Under the pieces are notes generated by a model. That model searched no databases, had not been told where the DNA came from, and saw nothing but the letters and a program-made list of their open reading frames with translations. This document shows, in pieces, positions 37,463 through 42,751 of a stretch of 42,751 nucleotides of DNA. The stretch is from the NCBI GenBank assembly GCA_017695095.1, contig JADILW010000003.1, positions 1 through 42,751 on the forward strand. Reading direction: 5' to 3'. The position numbers and the translations under genes are program-made. Every line of letters begins with the position of its first letter. The stretch's first letter is position 1. Origin of the DNA: Candidatus Cryptobacteroides avistercoris. GTDB taxonomy: Bacteria; Bacteroidota; Bacteroidia; Bacteroidales; UBA932.

Positions 37463-38875
37463 ATGACACTGATAAAATCAATTTCGGGCATACGCGGAAC
37501 CATAGGCGGGCCCTGCGGCGAAGCTCTCACGCCGGTGGATATAGTCAAGTTCACATACGCATACTGCGAGCGCCTGCGCAGGCACGCCGCTCCGAAACGC
37601 GGCCGCTTCAAGGTCGTCGTGGGCAGGGACGCGCGCATCAGCGGCGCGATGGTGGAGCAGCTGGTCTGCGGCACTCTGGTATCCTGCGGCGTCGACGTGG
37701 TCAGATGCGGGCTTGCGTCGACCCCCACCACCGAACTTGCGGTGCGCTTCGCCGGAGCCGACGGCGGCATCATCATCACCGCCAGCCACAACCCCCGCGA
37801 GTGGAACGCCCTCAAGCTGCTGAACTCCGAGGGGGAGTTCCTTTCCGCGGCCGAAGGCAATGAGATACTGGAGATAGCCGACAGCGGCGATTTCAACTTC
37901 GCCTCCGTCGACGAACTCGGACACATTGAGGACCACGACTTCACCGACGAGCACGTAGACTCGGTGCTCGCACTCGAGGCCGTCGACGCCGACGCCGTGC
38001 GCAGGGCAGGGTTCACCGTGGTCGTCGACGCCATCAACTCCGTGGGCGCGCTCATCATGCCGCGTCTGCTGGAGAAGCTCGGGGTGCGCTGCATACTGCT
38101 CAACGGCACTCCCGACGGCGACTTCGCCCACAACCCCGAGCCGCTGCCGCAGAACCTCACCGGCCTCAGCGAAGCCGTGCGGCGCGAGCATGCCGACCTC
38201 GGAATCAGCGTCGACCCCGACGTGGACCGCCTCGCGTTCTTCTGCGAGAACGGCGAACCCTTCGTCGAGGAATACACCCTCGTGGCGGTTGCCGACTACC
38301 TGCTGGAACGTGCTTCCGCGGCCGGCGTGAAACCCCTGCACACCGTTTCCAACCTGAGTTCCAGCCGCGCCCTGCGCGACGTGACGGAGCGCTGGGGAGG
38401 CAGCTGGTTCGCCGCGGCGGTGGGCGAGGTCAACGTGACCACGAAGATGCACGAGACCGGGGCGCTGATAGGCGGCGAAGGCAACGGGGGAGTCATCTAC
38501 CCCGCCTCCCACTACGGACGCGACGCGATGGTCGGAACCGCGCTGTTCCTGAGCCAGCTCGCCCGCAAGAAGATGAGCGCCAGCGCCTACAAGGCCACGC
38601 TTCCGCAGTACTTCATCGCCAAGAACAAGATTTCCCTGAGCGACAGGTCGCTGATTGACAAGATACTCGAGAGCGTCAAGGAACACTATGCCGCCGAGCG
38701 CGTGAACACCGTCGACGGCGTGAAGGTCGACTTCGAACAGAAGCGCAGCTGGGTGCATCTGCGCCGCTCCAACACCGAACCCATCATCCGCATCTACTCC
38801 GAGGCGCCCACCGAGGCCGAAGCCAGGGCGCTCGGCGAGGAAGTCATCGCGATTGCGCAAGGCATATTGAAATAG
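37463..38875 (+). CDS. glmM: Phosphoglucosamine mutase (alpha-D-phosphohexomutase)
   Basis: SISGIRGTIGG, IITASHNPREWNALK, DPDVDRLAFF, RRSNTEPIIRIYSEA. Confidence 0.88.
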   Translation: MTLIKSISGIRGTIGGPCGEALTPVDIVKFTYAYCERLRRHAAPKRGRFKVVVGRDARISGAMVEQLVCGTLVSCGVDVVRCGLASTPTTELAVRFAGADGGIIITASHNPREWNALKLLNSEGEFLSAAEGNEILEIADSGDFNFASVDELGHIEDHDFTDEHVDSVLALEAVDADAVRRAGFTVVVDAINSVGALIMPRLLEKLGVRCILLNGTPDGDFAHNPEPLPQNLTGLSEAVRREHADLGISVDPDVDRLAFFCENGEPFVEEYTLVAVADYLLERASAAGVKPLHTVSNLSSSRALRDVTERWGGSWFAAAVGEVNVTTKMHETGALIGGEGNGGVIYPASHYGRDAMVGTALFLSQLARKKMSASAYKATLPQYFIAKNKISLSDRSLIDKILESVKEHYAAERVNTVDGVKVDFEQKRSWVHLRRSNTEPIIRIYSEAPTEAEARALGEEVIAIAQGILK

Positions 38876-39940
38876 ATGTTTTCCTTCAGAACAACTCCGA
38901 TTGAGGACCAGCTCGACCGCGCGCTCACCGAAGGGCGCGTGGCCTGCTTCTGCACGCAGAACTGCTGGGATTCCGGCCGCAGCCGCTACCTCTACGAGAT
39001 ATTCCGCGAGCGCGGCAACCTGGTCCGCGTGATCCGCCCATCCGGCACGGAGCTCACCCCCGACACCTCCCACATCGACTTCAGTTCCGCCGACATCGAG
39101 GACGTGGACGCCATCGTCGTGGAGATTCAGGACGTGGGTTCGCGCTACTTCAACTACACCCGCGACGTGATGCGGCTGATGTCTATGTGCGCCCGCGAGC
39201 CCGAAGCCCCGGCAATCTACGTGGTCGACCACATCAACCCCGCCGGCAGGGTGGTGGAGGGCACGATTCCGGCGGTGGAGTCCGACATCTGGACGCCCAG
39301 GGTGGCCCACAGGCACGGCATGACCCTCGGAGAACTCTGCCAGCTCTACTACAGCGAGATAGGAGCGAAATTCCCGCTGCACGTGATTTCAGCGCGCTGC
39401 TCCTCGGTGGGCAAGGACATGCTTCCGTGGGCCATAGCGCCGGCGTCCGACATCCCGGGCATGTTCACCTGCGAGCTCTACTCCGGCGGCGGACTCTGGA
39501 ACAACACCACCATCTCGCCCGCCATCGGCACCGCGCGGCCCTACGAGTATTTCGGTGCGCCGTTCATCAAGACCGAGGACGTCCGTTTCCTGCCGGCGCA
39601 GCGCGGGGTCATGATGCGTCCCTGCTCCTTCACGCCCTCGGCTGGCATCTACAGCGGGCAGCAGTGTTTCGGCTATCAGATCATGCTCACGCCCGACGGC
39701 CAGTACCATTCGCTGCTGCACACGCTCCAACTCATGCGGCATTTTGCCGACAGGTATTCGCAGTTCGAGATGAGCGACGCACTGTTCGTGAAGATAGCCG
39801 ACCCCGTGATTGAGGAGTATCTGCGCGGGCGGCTGAGTTTCGACGTGGTGCAGGAGCATGTGAAGCTCGAGGAGCAGAAGTGGATACGCAAGGCCCGCCG
39901 CTTCCTGCTCTACGACGATGCGCCGTACAGAAGGAAATGA
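38876..39940 (+). CDS. DUF1343 protein, NamZ-like exo-N-acetylmuramidase
   Basis: VVEIQDVGSRYFNYTRDVMRLM, VVDHINPAGRVVEG, LYSGGGLWNNTTISPAIGTARPYEYFGAPFI. Confidence 0.85.
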   Translation: MFSFRTTPIEDQLDRALTEGRVACFCTQNCWDSGRSRYLYEIFRERGNLVRVIRPSGTELTPDTSHIDFSSADIEDVDAIVVEIQDVGSRYFNYTRDVMRLMSMCAREPEAPAIYVVDHINPAGRVVEGTIPAVESDIWTPRVAHRHGMTLGELCQLYYSEIGAKFPLHVISARCSSVGKDMLPWAIAPASDIPGMFTCELYSGGGLWNNTTISPAIGTARPYEYFGAPFIKTEDVRFLPAQRGVMMRPCSFTPSAGIYSGQQCFGYQIMLTPDGQYHSLLHTLQLMRHFADRYSQFEMSDALFVKIADPVIEEYLRGRLSFDVVQEHVKLEEQKWIRKARRFLLYDDAPYRRK

Positions 39941-40016
39941 TGCTTTTTAAGCTTATCTTGAGAAAAAATTTGCAGAATGTAAAATTATGCCTATATTTGC
40001 ACTCCCAACGACAGAC

Positions 40017-40088
40017 GGTGGGTTCGTATAACGGTTAGTACTCGAGATTCTCAATCTCGCAATAGGAGTTCGATTCTCCTACCCACTA
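40017..40088 (+). tRNA. tRNA-Glu(CTC)
   Basis: GGTGGGT/ACCCACT acceptor, CGAGA-TTCTCAA-TCTCG anticodon arm, AGGAG-TTCGATT-CTCCT T arm; TATATTTGC promoter box upstream. Confidence 0.93.
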
Positions 40089-40095
40089 CCAAAAG

Positions 40096-40127
40096 AAAGG
40101 ACAGTTTGAAAAAACTGTTCTTTTTTT
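40096..40127 (+). terminator. Terminator of tRNA-Glu
   Basis: AAAGGACAGTTT-GAAA-AAACTGTTCTTTTTTT. Confidence 0.85.
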
Positions 40128-40164
40128 GTTCTTATTTGTGCTGAAGCTGCGAGTACCGTTTCCT

Positions 40165-40307
40165 GAAATTCATTAGTCCCAACGGGACGGCGCAGAGGCC
40201 ATTCCAGGGCAGGTGGCTGGCCCCAATGGAACCAATTTGGTTCCATTGGGACCACCAGGCAGCCACTCACCGCCGTTCTGCGGCGGTATCTGGTACCAAT
40301 GAATTTC
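40165..40307 (-). repeat. 143-bp palindromic intergenic element, copy 2 (inverted relative to copy 1)
   Basis: GAAATTCATTAGTCCC...GGTACCAATGAATTTC; central CCCAATGGAACCAA-T-TTGGTTCCATTGGG; reverse complement aligns ungapped with 32419-32561. Confidence 0.85.
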
Positions 40308-40433
40308 AGCCACAGCCGGGCGCCTGGCCGCGCTGCGGGAGCATCGCCGGCGGCAGGCAGTTCCTATTGCACTAGATTGCAAATCTGCTGCAACGTGCAG
40401 CGCGGCGTTGGAGGACGTAAGGTGATACGAAAA

Positions 40434-40456
40434 GAGGCCGCCTGGGAGGCGGCCTC
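40434..40456 (-). terminator. Terminator of the SusD/DUF3823 operon
   Basis: GAGGCCGCCT-GGG-AGGCGGCCTC perfect stem; TTTT follows on the - strand. Confidence 0.85.
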
Positions 40457-40479
40457 GATTCTTGTGTCAGAGCGGTCTG

Positions 40480-41343
40480 TTAGTTGGCGGTTGACCAGTC
40501 GTACAGATTGATGCTCTTGTCTCTGTTCATCACATAGATGGGAGAGAAGTTCCAGATGCTGTTGGTGTTGACACCGGGAGCCGTGGCGAGAGCTGCGATC
40601 CTCAGGTAATGAGGGCGCTCGTACTGGAACTCGCTGGTGTTTACACCGTCGCTGGATGCGTCCACGGTCAGGGTAATCCTGTCGGTGGTGCCGTCCTCCT
40701 TGACAGTTACGTTTGCGAGAGACGCGCCGGGGTCTTTGTCTATGTCGTTCTCCCTATAATTTTTGCTATGTCCTACGAAATTTGAACTGTTGGAGCAGAG
40801 TACAACCTGGCTGATGGTGTTGAGCCTAGAAGGGTCGCCCATCTCGACGGAGAAGGTGGCCTTGATCTGCTGGTTGGCGGCATCGTAGCTGAACTCGGGA
40901 TCGATGATGCGGCAGTAGGGGGTGAGCTTAAAATCAAAGCTGTTGGCACCCTCATTGACCTGGATTACGGTCTGCTCAGCAGGTGCGAACACAGGCAGCT
41001 TCCTGAAATCTACGCTGTACTTGCCGGCGAAGACCATGTCGTTCTGGTAGTTTCCGTCGAACTTAACGAACCAGTCCTGCTCCTCATAGAAGTTTTCTCC
41101 CCATCTGTCACTTACATCTTCGATGACGGTGAGGGATCCCGAAACAGTGGTCGGAGGAGCCCACCAGCCAGCTGACTCTGTGTATGTTTCAACTTGAATC
41201 GTCTCGTTGGTCTTAGCATCGAGGATTCGTCCTGATATCTGTGCGTTGGGTCCGTCGTAGTTGTCGAGCTTGAACAAGTCGCAGGACGTCAGGAGGGAAC
41301 CTGCCGCAACAAGGCATGCTATTTTGATCAGTAATCGTTTCAT
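40480..41343 (-). CDS. DUF3823 lipoprotein of SusD-type locus
   Basis: Lipobox SLLTSCDLFKLDNYDGPNAQISGRILDAKTNE. Confidence 0.85.
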   Translation of the reverse strand: MKRLLIKIACLVAAGSLLTSCDLFKLDNYDGPNAQISGRILDAKTNETIQVETYTESAGWWAPPTTVSGSLTVIEDVSDRWGENFYEEQDWFVKFDGNYQNDMVFAGKYSVDFRKLPVFAPAEQTVIQVNEGANSFDFKLTPYCRIIDPEFSYDAANQQIKATFSVEMGDPSRLNTISQVVLCSNSSNFVGHSKNYRENDIDKDPGASLANVTVKEDGTTDRITLTVDASSDGVNTSEFQYERPHYLRIAALATAPGVNTNSIWNFSPIYVMNRDKSINLYDWSTAN

Positions 41344-41344
41344 G

Positions 41345-42751
41345 CTAGTTCGTGGTGTTGTTGTTGGTGATACGGTTGTTAGTGTAGTTCGGAATGGTGG
41401 CGTAGTAGTCTTCCGGTCTTACCTGAGGATGGAAGCCAGCAGGATTCTGGGTGGCCTCGTCGAACATAGGCACTGACCTGAGGAAGATGTACTGGGCGCT
41501 GCTGCCGCTGAGGTCCACCATAGGAATCAGGGTCAGTTTGGCAGGCACTGCGCCCTCTCCGTCGTAGACATTGGTGCCGTTGAAGTAGGCGCGCCTTCTC
41601 CAAAGAACCTCGTGCCATTTGTCTTCTGCAGCGAACTCAACCTTCCACTCGTGGAGCACGTTCTCGAGGGTGAGCTCAACGTCGTCGGTGAATCCGGCCC
41701 TGTGGCGGATGTCGTTGAGGTACTTCTTCGCGAGGGCAGCGTCCCCGAGACCGCTCTCAACCTGGGCCTCTGCATAGGTGAGGAGAACCTCAGCATAGCG
41801 GATATCGTACCAGGGAGTCTGGGTTGCGGTGTTGTAGGCAGTGGGGTCGAGGTACTTCTTGTTGTAGAAGGAGTAGGTGGTGCGGTTGTGGCTGTTGACG
41901 TCTGAAGGCATCTTGTAGAAGCCTGAGTTGCCGTCGGCCTCTCCGCCGTAGGGGAAGTAGGTCTGTCCCTGGAAGTCCACTCCGTTGTTGTCGACAGGGT
42001 AGATGCTGGGAGTGCCGTCAGGCAGGATCATTCCGCCCTGGAAATAAATCACAGTGTTGCGGAAGGTGGCTCCGGGATAGACTATCCAGGCCTGGAAGCG
42101 GGCGTCCTTGTTTACGAAAGGATCGGTAACATTGGCGTACTTGATGTAGTTCGCGTTGTCACCCTTCTTGAACTCGGTGGTGGGGTCATAGCTGAAGTAG
42201 CTGGCCTCGTCGCCGTCGAGCCTGGTGGGGATGGTTCCGTCGACCCTGCTGCGGTCGTCGGCATAGTAGTCGAACTCATCGGCGTAGTTCAGAGTGTAGC
42301 TGAACTGTCCGGTCTGCCATCCTGCGGTCACCTGGTTGGGTGCGCCCCAGTTTCCTCCCTGAGAGGATTCCATTCCGTTTCCTGAGGTCAGGTTACCTGA
42401 CTTGTAGGACTTTCCGAGAAGGCCTTCGAGGGTGGAGTAGTTCTGGAAGAGGTTGGCAAGGGTGTTGACGGCGTCCTCGACTGAGCCGGGGTTCGCTCCC
42501 TCAAGTCCGTACTTGCCGCTGTCGATCACCTTCTTGGCAGCCTCCAGAGCCTGCTGGTAGTAGCCGTTGGCGTAGGACTCTTCCATATAGGTGAGCTTCT
42601 GCTGCACTGCGGTGTAGCTGCTGTTGAGCTCGGCCCTGTCCCAGTACTTTGACTCGGAGGCTGCCCAGAGGGCTACGCGGGCCTTGAGGGCGTAGGCGGT
42701 GTACTTGCTTGCGCGCATGGGCTCGGGAGCGGTTTCGGGAAGCAGGTTGGC
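41345..42751 (-). CDS. SusD/RagB family outer-membrane nutrient-binding lipoprotein (N-terminus outside window)
   Basis: ASKYTAYALKARVALWAASE, EVLLTYAEAQVESG, YLNDIRHRAGF, EDKWHEVLWRRR; frame continues to window end. Confidence 0.92.
   Translation of the reverse strand, partial: ANLLPETAPEPMRASKYTAYALKARVALWAASESKYWDRAELNSSYTAVQQKLTYMEESYANGYYQQALEAAKKVIDSGKYGLEGANPGSVEDAVNTLANLFQNYSTLEGLLGKSYKSGNLTSGNGMESSQGGNWGAPNQVTAGWQTGQFSYTLNYADEFDYYADDRSRVDGTIPTRLDGDEASYFSYDPTTEFKKGDNANYIKYANVTDPFVNKDARFQAWIVYPGATFRNTVIYFQGGMILPDGTPSIYPVDNNGVDFQGQTYFPYGGEADGNSGFYKMPSDVNSHNRTTYSFYNKKYLDPTAYNTATQTPWYDIRYAEVLLTYAEAQVESGLGDAALAKKYLNDIRHRAGFTDDVELTLENVLHEWKVEFAAEDKWHEVLWRRRAYFNGTNVYDGEGAVPAKLTLIPMVDLSGSSAQYIFLRSVPMFDEATQNPAGFHPQVRPEDYYATIPNYTNNRITNNNTTN

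Noticed and set aside
37478-39382. 634-aa - strand ORF opposite glmM and DUF1343
   Set aside because: Antisense of two confidently identified genes; composition typical of a shadow frame
1-42751. CRISPR array, transposase, integrase or rRNA genes
   Set aside because: None seen on either strand by eye; the 23-bp and 9-bp repeats have too few units and no spacers

Overview
Bacteroidales-type chromosomal window. GC-rich housekeeping blocks flank a lower-GC accessory region at about 5.0-21.95 kb, which ends beside a tRNA-Leu(TAG) gene at 22001. Left core: DUF6515-like protein end, murI, prfB, class I fumarase, 5-formyl-THF cyclo-ligase. Right core: split LysO exporter, nadD, gmk, fba, recR, mntP-like, corA, rpsA, rnz, glucosaminidase/LysM protein, mltG, higBA-like TA, S9 peptidase, rpmE2, glmM, NamZ/DUF1343, tRNA-Glu(CTC), DUF3823 and SusD. 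The accessory region holds an AbiE-like pair, a tyrosine-phosphatase-like protein with a PKD/LRR-like partner, a candidate operon of a 3x36-aa repeat protein plus two DUF262 (GmrSD-like) proteins, a DnaE-derived protein with an intact-looking PHP domain and substituted polymerase catalytic Asp residues, a DUF4143 ATPase, a RadA/KaiC-like ATPase, a DnaQ-like exonuclease, several unknown proteins and a WYL regulator. Most notable: (1) at least five accessory sites share TTTGGC-N12-TAnnTTTGC, often inside a 19-bp inverted repeat, suggesting a regulon possibly run by the WYL protein; (2) the DnaE/PHP protein; (3) the repeat-protein/double-DUF262 operon; (4) two collinear 143-bp palindromic intergenic elements in opposite orientation with compensatory changes in the central stem. 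All assignments come from reading the sequence and ORF translations; no searches were run.
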